Part shown: in pieces, positions 1 through 8,787 of the stretch
Layout: each line of letters opens with the position of its first letter
How positions within the stretch are numbered: the stretch's first letter is position 1
From: an uncultured Shewanella sp.
Lineage (GTDB): Bacteria; Pseudomonadota; Gammaproteobacteria; Enterobacterales; Shewanellaceae
Assembly (NCBI RefSeq): GCF_947501225.1
Contig: NZ_CANMUW010000023.1
Span: 1-60,655 of the forward strand
Reading direction: 5' to 3'
DNA: 60,655 bases
Notes under the pieces: generated by a model
What the model was told of the DNA's origin: nothing
Database searches by the model: none
The model's input: only the letters and a program-made list of their open reading frames with translations
Program-made: the position numbers and the translations under genes

Positions 1-77
1 CTGTAAGCTGTAAGCTGTAAGCTGTAAGCTGTAAGCTGTAAGCTGTAAGCTGTAAGCTGTAAGCTGTAAGCTGTAAG
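1..77. repeat. Tandem heptamer array (CTGTAAG)11
   Basis: Eleven perfect, uninterrupted copies of CTGTAAG start at the first base of the window, so the true left end may lie outside. The array is about 90 bp beyond the stop codon of the minus-strand HD-GYP gene and is not inside a recognisable coding region. A second array with a different 7-bp unit occurs at 26310-26389. Copy number of such perfect short arrays is expected to vary between strains through slippage (inference). Confidence 0.95.
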
Positions 78-144
78 TTTTAAGCTCAAGACAGAGCAAA
101 GAGGGCTATAAGGATAATAGCGTCCCCTTTATAACTCAGAAACA

Positions 145-168
145 TTCGCGGCTAAAGCCGCTCCTACA
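145..168 (-). repeat. REP-like palindrome overlapping the stop of the HD-GYP gene
   Basis: Read on the minus strand, GTAGGAGCGGCTTTAGCCGCG is formed by TGTAGGAG followed by the stem GCGGCT-TT-AGCCGC. This is the classic layout of bacterial REP elements handled by RAYT transposases (a GTAG-type head plus a GC-rich hairpin). The TAG in its head is the stop codon of the gene ending at 164, and the hairpin lies just downstream, so it may also act as a 3'-end or terminator structure. Only one copy was seen in this window. Confidence 0.6.
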
Positions 169-3100
169 CTCTCTGCTCCCCCAAATACTTAGCCACATCG
201 ACCTCATCAATCTGTGCAGGGTCCAGAAACTTATTGGCATATTTCAGATATATCCCGCTCGACAGAAAAAGTTTGAACAGATCCATATCCAGGTGGTTAT
301 CCAGGGCCATCTTATGCAAAATATCCACGGCGACACTGATAGTCTTGGCCTTCTTATAGGGTCGGTCGGCTGCGGTCAGCGCTTCAAAAATATCTGAGAT
401 AACCAGAATACGCTCGGGGATAGATAACTCTTCGGCGCTTAGCTTCCTCGGGTAACCGGTCCCCTTCAATGTTTCATGATGAGTCGATGCATATCGCGGT
501 ACCCGAGCCAATTCGGGAGGGAAAGGCAGGTTTTCCAGCATCTTTATCGTACTGGTGACATGCTCGTTAATCTTAAACCTGTCTTCAACTGTCAGCGTGC
601 CTCTGGATATCGATAGGTTATATAGCTCACCGAGATTATATTGAGCTTCAGGGATCTCCATCTTGATACCGAACTTAGGGTCGAACTCAACTTGAGATAC
701 CCGCTTGATAATATGCTCGCTCCTGTCGCAAAGCAGTGGCTCTTCCACCGGTAGTGAGGTTTCACTCTCCCTCTGCCCCTTATAATTTAACTCCTCAACG
801 GGCGACAGACCCAAGCGGTTATCAAAGTGCCGCTGCCATGTCATATCGGCCAGCTGGTGCAGACGCTCGATATGTGACTCATCCATATATTCACCCCCGA
901 CGTTCGCACTGGCAATAAACTCAAAATCATCGGTCAATTGACAGTGCTTAGCGGCCAGTTCACGACTCAGCGCCTCCTCTCTTTCAGGAGTCTTTTGCAG
1001 CTGTTTTAAATAGTTAAGTTCGGCATCACGCCATAGCACCTCGAAGCGCATCCTCACCTCATGGATCCTGTTATAGATCGCCTCAAGCTTAGTACCTTTA
1101 TCTACGATATATTCCGGGGTGGTTATCTTGCCGCAGTCATGGAGCCAGGCGGCAATTCTGAACTCGCGATGCTCCTCCTCGGTTTTGAAACAAAACTCTT
1201 CGAAAGGAGGTGCGGCAGATTCGGCGGCCGCATCTGCCAACATCAGCCCCAACTCAGGAACCCGATTGCAGTGGCCCGCAGTGTAAGGAGACTTATCATC
1301 GATCGCCTGAGCAATAAGCCTTATAAAGGCCTCCATCAGCTCCTTCTGGCTCTCCTCATACTGCTGGATCGACATCGACATGTCGACCATGGAGTCGGCA
1401 AGCTCTTTAATCTCTTTAATATTGGTATCGACCGTATGAAGCTCCTTGTAACGTCGGTACTTTATTTTTTCATTTTCAGCCGCAAGCAACTTAATTGGAT
1501 TAATGATGGGTGCAGAGAACACCCAGGAGATGGGCAAAACCAACAGCAAACAGACGCTGGTGATCAAAATAGAGGTCGTCACCTTCTCCAGGCTGGGGCC
1601 TAACACTGTATCCTCGGGCACAACCACGGCGAAGAAGTCCCCCTCCTTCCTCTTGGAGCTCACCTGAGTCACATAGATAAAGTGGTTAGACCCCTTGATC
1701 GTTCTGGATAATAGCTGGTTGTGCTCCTGCGGATTATTTGCTATCTCGATCAACTCCGGATAGGGCACGGCTCCTTCGCTGGCCACCTGCTTAACCCGGT
1801 TTCCATTGCCGAACCATTTGAGTCTCAGGGCGGCCTTCTGCTCCTCGGTAATATTGGCAAGAGCAAGGTTGAAAATATCCACCAGCTCCCTGTTCTCTTC
1901 ATTCAGCATAAAGTAGAGATCGCCGGAATTCGCTGCCAAACCAAAATCTATCGATTCATGGTAGGCAAGGTTTTCAATGAAGAACTGCTTAGCCGTGTAA
2001 CGTAAAATGACCCCGTTATCGAAGCCGGCATACACTTCGCCATCGGCAACCGCTTGTAACGCGGCCTTAGTAGAGGCAACCTCTACCACATCAATTCCGG
2101 GGAAATGCGCCTTGATCGCGGCCATTACAAACCACCCCTCAGGTATTGCGACAGTTTTTCCAATCAACTCATCGATATGAGCTATCTCGCCGACTCCCGA
2201 CTGCGTCACCACGACCAATGGCAGCTGAATAAACGGCTCGGTAAAAAAGCCCATCTTTTCATTTTCGACTGTCCTGTAGAGAGAGTTAAGCATGCCAAGC
2301 TCCCCGCGCTTAAACCCCTCAACCAACTCGGGCCAGGTAAAGCCATTGATATAGTCGAACTCCACTCCAGTCATATCGGATATGATATTGAGCAGGTCGA
2401 TGCTATAACCCTTAGGCATGCCCGACTTGGCAAAGTCGATCGGTGCCCAGTCATTCTCGTTAGACACCTTAATCTTCGAATGCTCGGCGACTATCTTTTG
2501 CTGTGCCGGAGTGAGCTCCAACGCCATCCCCTCTGGGATAGGGTACTGCTCCGGCTCCTTTTGATTGGAGGCAATCAAGTCTCCGCTGCGCTTATATAGA
2601 TATATTTCGCTGAAGGGATCTCCATGTTCATCAAGGTCTTGAGTCTGCAGATAATCGGATACCGAAGAGAGGGCGATATCGACGGCCAATACAACCTCAG
2701 AGTCGGGTATCTTAATCGAGTAAGTTTCACCCGGTGCCTGCAGGTGATGGAACAGATAAGGCTCAGACTTATACACTTCAAGTTCTCTGGCATTGACATA
2801 CCAGGGCCGTTCATTGGCATAGTAATAACTGGGCTCTGAGCGCTGAGCCCTTAGATTTAGCTGCTCATCCAGATAGAAATATTGTCGCTGTCGGTGGGGC
2901 CCCTGCCCCGTCACCACGATATATACCCATCGATCGGTATGGGAAGCTTGAAATTGCTCTCTGGCCCCCGGACTAACCTCCAAATTAATCAATCCGTGGT
3001 AATCACCATAGGGAAAGCCAACATATATGGCATAAAAAAGCGCATTACTACGCATAACATCCGCAAACACAGGTTTGGCGTCATCATCCAGATTTTCGGC

Positions 3101-3358
3101 ATCGATAAGATTACTGAGACTGGAGAGGAGCTTTGCGGTACTGACTGCTTTCTCATCGACTTGAGCCAGAAAATCACTGGTGTGGCGGGCGGTAAGAGTG
3201 TAGGTTTTCAGAGCAGATTCGCTTGCCATAGATTTACTGAAGTAAAACTGCAAGCCGATCGCTATCGCCGCCGTCAGCATAGTCGCCAGGATAAAGATGC
3301 TGATAACGGTAAACCGTATAGAGATCTGGTGAGCTCGGTAACCCAAAGTTAACTTCAT
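164..3358 (-). CDS. Membrane receptor with Cache-like region, SBP_bac_3 domain and HD-GYP phosphohydrolase domain
   Basis: Probable c-di-GMP phosphodiesterase receptor of about 1064 residues. With the ATG at 3358 as residue 1 there is a TM helix at about 15-38, a Cache-like extracytoplasmic region to about 285, and a bacterial solute-binding type 3 domain at about 290-515 (KIKVSNENDWAPIDFA to LKWFGNG). A second TM follows at about 592-612, then a HAMP-like linker and the HD-GYP domain from about 670. The metal motif LHDCGK is at about 739 and HHETLKGTGYP at about 962. Between these two halves there is an insertion of roughly 140 residues absent from canonical HD-GYP domains. The canonical Asp before GxGYP is Lys here. 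An in-frame GTG at 3400 would add 14 residues; the ATG at 3358 is preferred because the TM segment then starts near the N-terminus. The substrate of the SBP-like sensor is unknown. Confidence 0.85.
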   Translation of the reverse strand: MKLTLGYRAHQISIRFTVISIFILATMLTAAIAIGLQFYFSKSMASESALKTYTLTARHTSDFLAQVDEKAVSTAKLLSSLSNLIDAENLDDDAKPVFADVMRSNALFYAIYVGFPYGDYHGLINLEVSPGAREQFQASHTDRWVYIVVTGQGPHRQRQYFYLDEQLNLRAQRSEPSYYYANERPWYVNARELEVYKSEPYLFHHLQAPGETYSIKIPDSEVVLAVDIALSSVSDYLQTQDLDEHGDPFSEIYLYKRSGDLIASNQKEPEQYPIPEGMALELTPAQQKIVAEHSKIKVSNENDWAPIDFAKSGMPKGYSIDLLNIISDMTGVEFDYINGFTWPELVEGFKRGELGMLNSLYRTVENEKMGFFTEPFIQLPLVVVTQSGVGEIAHIDELIGKTVAIPEGWFVMAAIKAHFPGIDVVEVASTKAALQAVADGEVYAGFDNGVILRYTAKQFFIENLAYHESIDFGLAANSGDLYFMLNEENRELVDIFNLALANITEEQKAALRLKWFGNGNRVKQVASEGAVPYPELIEIANNPQEHNQLLSRTIKGSNHFIYVTQVSSKRKEGDFFAVVVPEDTVLGPSLEKVTTSILITSVCLLLVLPISWVFSAPIINPIKLLAAENEKIKYRRYKELHTVDTNIKEIKELADSMVDMSMSIQQYEESQKELMEAFIRLIAQAIDDKSPYTAGHCNRVPELGLMLADAAAESAAPPFEEFCFKTEEEHREFRIAAWLHDCGKITTPEYIVDKGTKLEAIYNRIHEVRMRFEVLWRDAELNYLKQLQKTPEREEALSRELAAKHCQLTDDFEFIASANVGGEYMDESHIERLHQLADMTWQRHFDNRLGLSPVEELNYKGQRESETSLPVEEPLLCDRSEHIIKRVSQVEFDPKFGIKMEIPEAQYNLGELYNLSISRGTLTVEDRFKINEHVTSTIKMLENLPFPPELARVPRYASTHHETLKGTGYPRKLSAEELSIPERILVISDIFEALTAADRPYKKAKTISVAVDILHKMALDNHLDMDLFKLFLSSGIYLKYANKFLDPAQIDEVDVAKYLGEQRV

Positions 3359-3551
3359 GCCTACCCCAATATCCTTACAGGAACCAAAGCCCATCCCCAC
3401 TCAGAAAAGGGGCCTGTATCAAGTCTATAACATCTTGACGAAAGCCGTTCGTAATTAGTGTGTTATTTCGAATATATGAGTTAAATACTGAATACGGAAC
3501 CCGAGCCAGTCTTGAAAGATTCCTGCGAGATGCTACCCGGGCCGCAGTGAA

Positions 3552-4133
3552 CTAAGAACCTATCACTCTGGCTTCACCAATTGGGTTAACTCGTGAGACG
3601 CTGTTGAGGTGCTCGATGAGTGTAAAACACAGCTCGATATACTGCATAGCCTCGGCCCTACCCACTTCATAACCGACGGCATGAGCGACTCGATTACGCA
3701 ACTGACGCAGCTCATTAAATAATTTGCCCTGTTTGGTGTTAATCAATGACTCTTTAATCAGTATGCTTTCGATATGTTTATATCGGGTATCGACGGAGAG
3801 CTCGATATTTTTACAGCGAGACTTTATCAATAGCTCTGAGGCGATATCGACCTCATCCCAGGCTTCGATAACGGCGGAGTTAGGCAGGTGATTGGCGGTA
3901 GCTATCAAGGCTAATTTTCGCTCCTGCTTCAGATCAGGAAAGGCGCCTTCGACCTGCAAAGAGATCTCCTTCAATCCCTGACCAAACTCAACCTCCAGAT
4001 CTTTAAACTTAAGTTTCCTGGCCAGAGGGATCAATTTAGAGATAGGCCGCTTCAGTGTATAGACGCAAAAAAGCAACACGGCCGGCCAGGCCAGCTTATC
4101 CATTAACTCCACTACAAACTGCATCCAATCCAT
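3552..4133 (-). CDS. Uncharacterised membrane-anchored protein
   Basis: No function recognised. The product is about 193 residues. It has one hydrophobic segment near the N-terminus (LAWPAVLLFCVYTL), then a basic stretch (SKLIPLARKLKF), an acidic helix and a soluble helical C-terminal domain with NELRQLRNRVAHA. That last motif resembles the R-x-x-R-N-x-x-x-H pattern of HEPN/DUF4145-like helical domains (weak, by eye). An ATG at 4154 would add seven residues; the ATG at 4133 places the hydrophobic segment in a normal signal-anchor position. It lies alone between the HD-GYP gene and the glycosyltransferase gene, with 150 bp and 110 bp of flanking intergenic DNA. Confidence 0.65.
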   Translation of the reverse strand: MDWMQFVVELMDKLAWPAVLLFCVYTLKRPISKLIPLARKLKFKDLEVEFGQGLKEISLQVEGAFPDLKQERKLALIATANHLPNSAVIEAWDEVDIASELLIKSRCKNIELSVDTRYKHIESILIKESLINTKQGKLFNELRQLRNRVAHAVGYEVGRAEAMQYIELCFTLIEHLNSVSRVNPIGEARVIGS

Positions 4134-4242
4134 AATTCCATCAGCCCCACACATTCCATTTATCAGGCTGATACAGTAACCGATTAAAAATCAGACTTCT
4201 ACGATAAAGTTATGCCGGAGCGGCTGTCTGTTAGTGCGCCAT

Positions 4243-5295
4243 TTACGGATTTTTTCGTTGCCATGACTCGGGCAGTTCAACACGTTGCCACAAATCATGA
4301 CAGAGCTTTTCACGAGTTTGCCACTCTCCCCGTAACAGCCAGGTCACCAGGGCGTCCCCAACTTGCGGGTAACCTATGGGCTGAGGAGTCGGCGCCTTTA
4401 ACCAACGCCGCAAACGGTTCTTATCCAGAGAACTCATGCTCTCGGCCGCCCCAAGCAACTCCAGTGCAGCGACATTTGAGAGCTGTTCGAATTGCCCATG
4501 CAGGGGTTTCACCAGAAGCTTCTTACCTAACGCCAACGCTTCGCTTGCCAGCTCGAAACCTGCACTACCGATAACACCGCCACAGGTAGAGAGGCGACGC
4601 TTAAACCCCTCTCTGTTGAATCCGGACCATTTAATGTGATCCACTGGCGCACTCTTTGGCTCAAGAGAATGATAAACATGAAAACGATAGTCATCGAATG
4701 GCAAGAGAAACTCGATGATGGAGTCGGGTGCCTCGAAGGGAAGGTAGACGATTATCTCATGAGCATTAACCGAGATAACCGGATCCACCTCGACAAATGG
4801 CGGTAATATCGGAAAGCCAAAATGATGCCAATGACAGCCTAATGATATATCGGTCGGAGCAAAATAGTTGAGTAGCTTATCATTAAACCAGCTGTCGCCC
4901 ACCTTAGGCACATCATATTTCAACGCCGCCTGATGGCTGATGCTCACAGAATCTACCCCCTGCTGTCTCGCAGCCCAGGCCGAAACAGGCTCAAAGTCAT
5001 TAAGCACAAGATCATAGCCACTCAGATCGAGGGAGAAAATATCACGAACGAGAGAGGAGATAGAGTTCTGCATCGCAGTTTGCGCCAGACTTATCCGCCC
5101 ACGTTGCGTCGAAAAGGTCAGGCCTTGCTGGACACGATAGTCACCGAAGCATTGCATATCGAAAAAGTGTTTCGCTGAGCGTCCGGAAAAGAAAAAATCA
5201 ACACTCACCCCTCTATGTTTAAGCGCCTTAGCCATTATCCGCGCACGGCTCAGGTGGCCGTTGCCCGTACCCTGAACACCATAAAGAATTCGCAT
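4243..5295 (-). CDS. MJ1255/VC2487-family glycosyltransferase-like protein
   Basis: A 350-residue GT-B fold protein. The N-terminal Rossmann start is MRILYGVQGTGNGHLSRAR, with the Gly-rich G-x-G-x-G-H-x-x-R motif of the UDP-glycosyltransferase/MurG superfamily. The C-terminal half contains GVIGSAGFELASEALALGKK followed by PLHGQFEQLSNVAALE, the usual nucleotide-sugar binding region with Glu and Gln-x-x-Asn. This pattern fits the conserved MJ1255/VC2487 family, whose acceptor is not established. No signal peptide is visible, so it is cytoplasmic or peripheral. It is followed 3' by the unknown membrane protein and preceded by a PAP2 phosphatase in the same direction. A role in lipid or envelope glycosylation is inference from this neighbour. 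Confidence 0.8.
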   Translation of the reverse strand: MRILYGVQGTGNGHLSRARIMAKALKHRGVSVDFFFSGRSAKHFFDMQCFGDYRVQQGLTFSTQRGRISLAQTAMQNSISSLVRDIFSLDLSGYDLVLNDFEPVSAWAARQQGVDSVSISHQAALKYDVPKVGDSWFNDKLLNYFAPTDISLGCHWHHFGFPILPPFVEVDPVISVNAHEIIVYLPFEAPDSIIEFLLPFDDYRFHVYHSLEPKSAPVDHIKWSGFNREGFKRRLSTCGGVIGSAGFELASEALALGKKLLVKPLHGQFEQLSNVAALELLGAAESMSSLDKNRLRRWLKAPTPQPIGYPQVGDALVTWLLRGEWQTREKLCHDLWQRVELPESWQRKNP

Positions 5296-5363
5296 ATCTT
5301 CTCCTTAAAATATGAATAACGGCCCTGCCAGCCACATAGGTCAGGCGCCCCTGTGTAACCGCC

Positions 5364-5951
5364 TTAAATTGTTAATAGCAACTCTGCGAAATATACCGAG
5401 ACAATGCCCAGTATCGCGCCGGCGATAATATCGAGTGGGTAGTGAACGGCGAGAACCACACGAGAGAGGCCTATCGCTATCGCCCACAGATATGCGGCGA
5501 ACATCCACTGGGGATAGAGCTGACTAATCGTCGACGCCATGACAAATGCCGCCGCAGTATGACCGGAAGGCAGGCTGAATCTGTCTGAGGGTTCAAAATC
5601 GATAGCGGGTGGTCGTTTCCCCTCGGCATTTAACCCCTGCTGCGCTGTGGTGCCATGACCGTAACCAGATGTTGTGTGACAGGGACGGGGACGCCTGATG
5701 GTATTTTTCAGCAGGAAATAGAGCGGCAACTCGACAATGAAGGCGGCTAATGTGATCTTAAAAAATGCCTCTCCCTGGACGTGGGAGACAAGCAACACCA
5801 GGGCCACCAGAAGGTAGAGAGGTCCATCGCCTGTAAAGGAGACCCTCTTGGCTAGAGGAATACAGCCATGACGGTGTGAGATAAGCAAGAGGTAACGAAA
5901 GGCGCGTTTGTCTATATCTGAAATAGCGAGTGCTGAGGCAGCAATAAACAT
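5364..5951 (-). CDS. PAP2-family membrane phosphatase
   Basis: A 195-residue polytopic membrane protein carrying the three PAP2 acid phosphatase signatures in order: KNTIRRPRP (K-x6-RP), PSGHTAAAF (PSGH) and SRVVLAVHYPLDIIAG (SR-x5-H-x3-D). The family dephosphorylates lipid phosphates such as undecaprenyl pyrophosphate or phosphatidylglycerol phosphate with the active site facing the periplasm. The ATG at 5951 is preceded by a good ribosome site, AGGAG, nine bases upstream. It is codirectional with the glycosyltransferase 68 bp downstream and may be cotranscribed with it. The precise substrate cannot be told from sequence. Confidence 0.88.
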   Translation of the reverse strand: MFIAASALAISDIDKRAFRYLLLISHRHGCIPLAKRVSFTGDGPLYLLVALVLLVSHVQGEAFFKITLAAFIVELPLYFLLKNTIRRPRPCHTTSGYGHGTTAQQGLNAEGKRPPAIDFEPSDRFSLPSGHTAAAFVMASTISQLYPQWMFAAYLWAIAIGLSRVVLAVHYPLDIIAGAILGIVSVYFAELLLTI

Positions 5952-6083
5952 AAAAAAGGCTCCTAATCAGTTAATAAACTAATTCAGAGCCTAAATTAAT
6001 GCCGTTACCCGGAGGTGACAGCCAGCCTAAAGATTTGTGACAGCGGTGCGATGCTTTAAAATCTATGTTTTAACGCGGTGCAC

Positions 6084-6332
6084 TCAGGCCGTGACAGCAG
6101 ACTGAGATTTTGTACGGTAGATCTTAATTAAGTGATAGATATTGATGCAGGCAACGAATGCATTCATTCCGGCAACCGGCCATGCAGAGATATAAATACC
6201 GTAGATCACAAACAAGGTGCAACCTGTAAAGTTTAAACATCTAAGCCAGATAATATCTTTCATCATTAGTGAAATTGCCACCATAATTGAGGCAGAATAA
6301 CCAATAATTTCAATCGTATTTGTAGCTTCCAT
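6084..6332 (-). CDS. Small three-helix inner membrane protein, YgjV/SemiSWEET-like
   Basis: An 82-residue protein with three predicted TM helices: IEIIGYSASIMVAISLMM, CLNFTGCTLFVIYGIYI and VAGMNAFVACINIYHLI. The size, the first-helix Gly-Tyr, the Asn in helix 3 and the spacing resemble YgjV-type or SemiSWEET three-helix modules that work as dimers; this is by eye and not certain. The ATG is preceded by GGAAGG at a suitable distance. It stands alone between the PAP2 gene and the divergent rraA gene. No transported substrate can be named. Confidence 0.65.
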   Translation of the reverse strand: MEATNTIEIIGYSASIMVAISLMMKDIIWLRCLNFTGCTLFVIYGIYISAWPVAGMNAFVACINIYHLIKIYRTKSQSAVTA

Positions 6333-6668
6333 AAGGTACCTTCCGAAGGCCCTCTGCCATCCATAAGCTAATTGGGGGGTCCGTGCCCCTAAAGCAGGTT
6401 AAAGTAAAGTTAATCAATATCTGCGTACATGCTAACAAATCCAGCCACCAGATGTAATTAAAATACGTTATTTAATGACCTGTGTCATACTTTCTGTTTA
6501 ATAACTATTCAGGTGGCGAAAACTTACAACAAAGGTGTTAACAGGTGCTTTAATCGGCAATACCGTGATTGATAACGCTTTTCTTTTTATTAATCCCTTA
6601 TATACTGTCGTTAACTCACTAAATTTGTGCATCTACTCAGCACAATACCGATCTACAGGAGTATGACT
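6333..6668. other. Divergent intergenic region upstream of rraA
   Basis: About 335 bp, AT-rich, between the small membrane protein gene and rraA, which point away from each other. It should hold both promoters. The best -10-like hexamer on the plus strand is TATACT at 6601-6606, 68 bp before the rraA start, but no convincing -35 lies 16-18 bp upstream. No gene, repeat or RNA structure was recognised. Confidence 0.4.
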
Positions 6669-7154
6669 ATGGAATACAACACCTCGGAACTTTGTGACAC
6701 TTACATTGATGTAGTTGATGTTGTCGAGCCTATGTTCAGTAATTATGGTGGTTGTAACTCTTTTGGTGGCTCAATTAGCACCATAAAATGCTTCGAAGAT
6801 AATGGCCTTATCGCAGAAGCACTGCAGCAAGACGGTGAAGGCAAGGTTCTGCTGGTCGATGGCGGCGGCTCTTTGAGACGTGCACTACTCGATGCCTCTA
6901 TCGCACAGATAGGTGTGGATAATAAGTGGGAAGGCATTATCATCTATGGTTCGGTCAGAGATGTAGATGCGCTGGAAGATCTCGATATAGGTATTCAGGC
7001 TCTGGCCTCGATTCCTGTCGGTGCAGATGAGAACTCTATCGGCGAACTGGAGATCCCGGTTAACTTTGGCGGTGTCACCTTCCTGCCTCTGGATCATATC
7101 TATGCCGATAACACAGGTATCATCCTCTCTCCGGAACCTTTAGACATGGAGTGA
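6669..7154 (+). CDS. rraA: Regulator of ribonuclease E activity A
   Basis: The 161-residue product matches the size and sequence of RraA, a trimeric ring protein that binds RNase E and reduces mRNA turnover. Characteristic segments are MEYNTSELCDTYIDVVDVVE, FGG near residue 35, LVDGGGSLRRALLD and GIIIYGSVRDVD. The family shares the fold of aldolase-type RraA/MenG-like proteins but lacks methyltransferase activity. The start at 6669 is chosen over an in-frame ATG at 6663 because AGGAG (6657-6661) is then seven bases upstream. A strong intrinsic terminator follows 60 bp after the stop, so it is probably monocistronic. Confidence 0.95.
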   Translation: MEYNTSELCDTYIDVVDVVEPMFSNYGGCNSFGGSISTIKCFEDNGLIAEALQQDGEGKVLLVDGGGSLRRALLDASIAQIGVDNKWEGIIIYGSVRDVDALEDLDIGIQALASIPVGADENSIGELEIPVNFGGVTFLPLDHIYADNTGIILSPEPLDME

Positions 7155-7214
7155 TCCCAGAGAGATTCAGTTGAACACTCCGGCTGAACTGACACAGCCG
7201 ATAGTCAATAAAAG

Positions 7215-7248
7215 AGGATGATGAAACCCGATTTCACCATCCTTTTTT
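7215..7248 (+). terminator. Intrinsic terminator after rraA
   Basis: AGGATGATGAAA (7215-7226) pairs with TTTCACCATCCT (7232-7243) across a five-base loop with one mismatch. A T-run to 7248 follows. It ends rraA transcription. Confidence 0.85.
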
Positions 7249-7256
7249 GTTTTCAG

Positions 7257-7420
7257 CATTGCCATCCGTGTCCCTGACAAAAGTAGCCACAATGTATCCA
7301 GAAACACCGGAGACAGCTGAGTTCAATCACTTTCGTTGAAGCATCACTCTTTCATTCATTGCCATCCGCGCCCCTAATAAGCCACAATGTATCTATAGGC
7401 ATCAGAAGAAGAATTCAATC
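7257..7420. repeat. Imperfect tandem duplication upstream of the arginase-fold gene
   Basis: CATTGCCATCCG occurs at 7257 and again at 7357. In both places it is followed by a diverged segment, GCCACAATGTATC, and then TTCAATC. The period is about 100 bp, with small deletions in the second copy. The second copy ends just before the ATG at 7424, so the duplication covers the leader and presumably the promoter of that gene. Confidence 0.6.
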
Positions 7421-7423
7421 GAT

Positions 7424-8467
7424 ATGCAGCATCTCATTCCCTTTACCGAGCAGCAATCCCGCAAACTCGTCTCACTCAGGGACGGCGAAACTAAGCTGGT
7501 TCAGACTGTTCATTACGGCGCCGAAAAAACCAGCCTGTCTGAAACATTAGCCAAAGCCAGGAGTAACCAGGCACGTTTTGCGATTATCGGCATAGGTGAA
7601 GATATCGGCCCGCGCGCCAACTTAGGACGTGGCGGTGCAACCGATGCATTTAATTCGGCCATGGCTCAGTTTCTCAACCTGCAATCGAATCGATTCTTGA
7701 GCGGCAAAGAGTGCCTGGTACTTGGGCAGATAGAGACCAGCGATCTGCAACTCCCCGACTGCGCCGATGCCAGCGACCTCAGGCAAAATGTCGAACATCT
7801 GGATGCACGGGTGATTTCGGTGCTCAGTGAGATAATGGCATCGGGATTGGAACCCGTTGTCATAGGCGGTGGACACAACAACGCCTATGGTTTGCTGATG
7901 TCGGCGAAGGCTGCATTCAAGAAGAAAGTAGCTGCGGTGAACCTGGATCCACACTCCGACTTTCGCCCCAGAGAGGGTCGTCACAGCGGTAATGGCTTCA
8001 GTTACGCCGCTGCAAGCGGTGCGCTTGGCTATTATCACGTGCTGGGGATGCATGAGTTAAAAAATAGCGAAGAGACGCTGGAACAGCTCACAGCCTTCGG
8101 TGGAGAGTGGCATACATTCCAATCGATCTGGGTTCGACGCGAAGTCACGCTCAAATCCGCCTTGGAGAATATCATAGCTAAGCTGAACGACAGCCAGATG
8201 CCCGTTGCACTGGAGCTGGATCTCGATGCAATTACAAACATGCCCAGCAGCGCCTCTACGGCGGCGGGGATCCCTTTATTGGATGCGCTGCACTATGTCC
8301 ATAGCATTGCCAGGCACACACCCTGTGCCTACCTGCATCTGGCCGAAGCAGCCCCCGCTTGTCATGTGGCCGGGATCGCAGCCGGTTATCGTGAAACAGG
8401 ACAGAGCATCAGCGAACTCATCTATGCCTACATTCAGGGTAGATTACAGTCTCAAAGGATTGGGTAA
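7424..8467 (+). CDS. Arginase/ureohydrolase-family protein (formimidoylglutamase-like)
   Basis: A 347-residue protein with the arginase fold. All six binuclear-metal ligands are visible: His151 in GGGHNN, Asp175, His177 and Asp179 in LDPHSDFRP, and Asp266 and Asp268 in ELDLDAI. The family hydrolyses guanidino or formimino groups (arginase, agmatinase, formimidoylglutamase). This subgroup is usually annotated as formimidoylglutamase, but no other histidine-degradation gene lies nearby, so the hutG symbol is withheld. Variation in the usual DAHxD to DPHSD suggests a divergent subgroup. It follows the rraA terminator and is followed by a hairpin; it is probably transcribed alone. Confidence 0.8.
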   Translation: MQHLIPFTEQQSRKLVSLRDGETKLVQTVHYGAEKTSLSETLAKARSNQARFAIIGIGEDIGPRANLGRGGATDAFNSAMAQFLNLQSNRFLSGKECLVLGQIETSDLQLPDCADASDLRQNVEHLDARVISVLSEIMASGLEPVVIGGGHNNAYGLLMSAKAAFKKKVAAVNLDPHSDFRPREGRHSGNGFSYAAASGALGYYHVLGMHELKNSEETLEQLTAFGGEWHTFQSIWVRREVTLKSALENIIAKLNDSQMPVALELDLDAITNMPSSASTAAGIPLLDALHYVHSIARHTPCAYLHLAEAAPACHVAGIAAGYRETGQSISELIYAYIQGRLQSQRIG

Positions 8468-8787
8468 CTAATTAATAAAAAGATGATTTTAACCCCAAAG
8501 GCAAAGTATCTCACCTCGTCCGTTTTTACGGCATGAGATACTCCGCCGACCAGATTAACTAAGCTTAATAACCCTAATTGGCTATTTTGCTGTTTAGCTA
8601 TTCAACAACGATTCATATTGTGATGTAATGCGCTGTCAAATTTGCGAAACCCTGCGCCATCACGCATTTTCAACAAATCCCGGCTCAGATAACTAACCTA
8701 GCTCACAGAGTGACTGTTGAAAGATTCTGCAATTTGAATGAATGACTTACACTCGCAAATAATAATTTAAAAGATAGGAACAGATAG
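8468..8787. other. Intergenic region before ubiE, with a hairpin at its left
   Basis: About 320 bp between the arginase-fold gene and ubiE. An inverted repeat, GTATCTCA (8506-8513) and TGAGATAC (8534-8541), has an inner CCGT/ACGG pair and could fold into a long stem. No T-run follows, so it is not a classic terminator. The remainder should carry the ubiE promoter, but no clear -35/-10 pair was identified. Confidence 0.5.
8506..8541. other. Hairpin downstream of the arginase-fold gene
   Basis: The 8-bp outer arms GTATCTCA/TGAGATAC match perfectly, with an inner CCGT/ACGG stem around TTTT. It may protect the 3' end of the upstream mRNA or aid termination; no poly-T follows. Confidence 0.6.

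Noticed and set aside
1..77. CRISPR-like repeat
   Set aside because: Units are contiguous with no spacers, so it is a simple tandem array; the same holds for 26310-26389.
1061..1603. Open frame on the plus strand opposite the HD-GYP gene
   Set aside because: It mirrors a long well-supported gene on the other strand, has no family motif, and its composition is that of an antisense frame.
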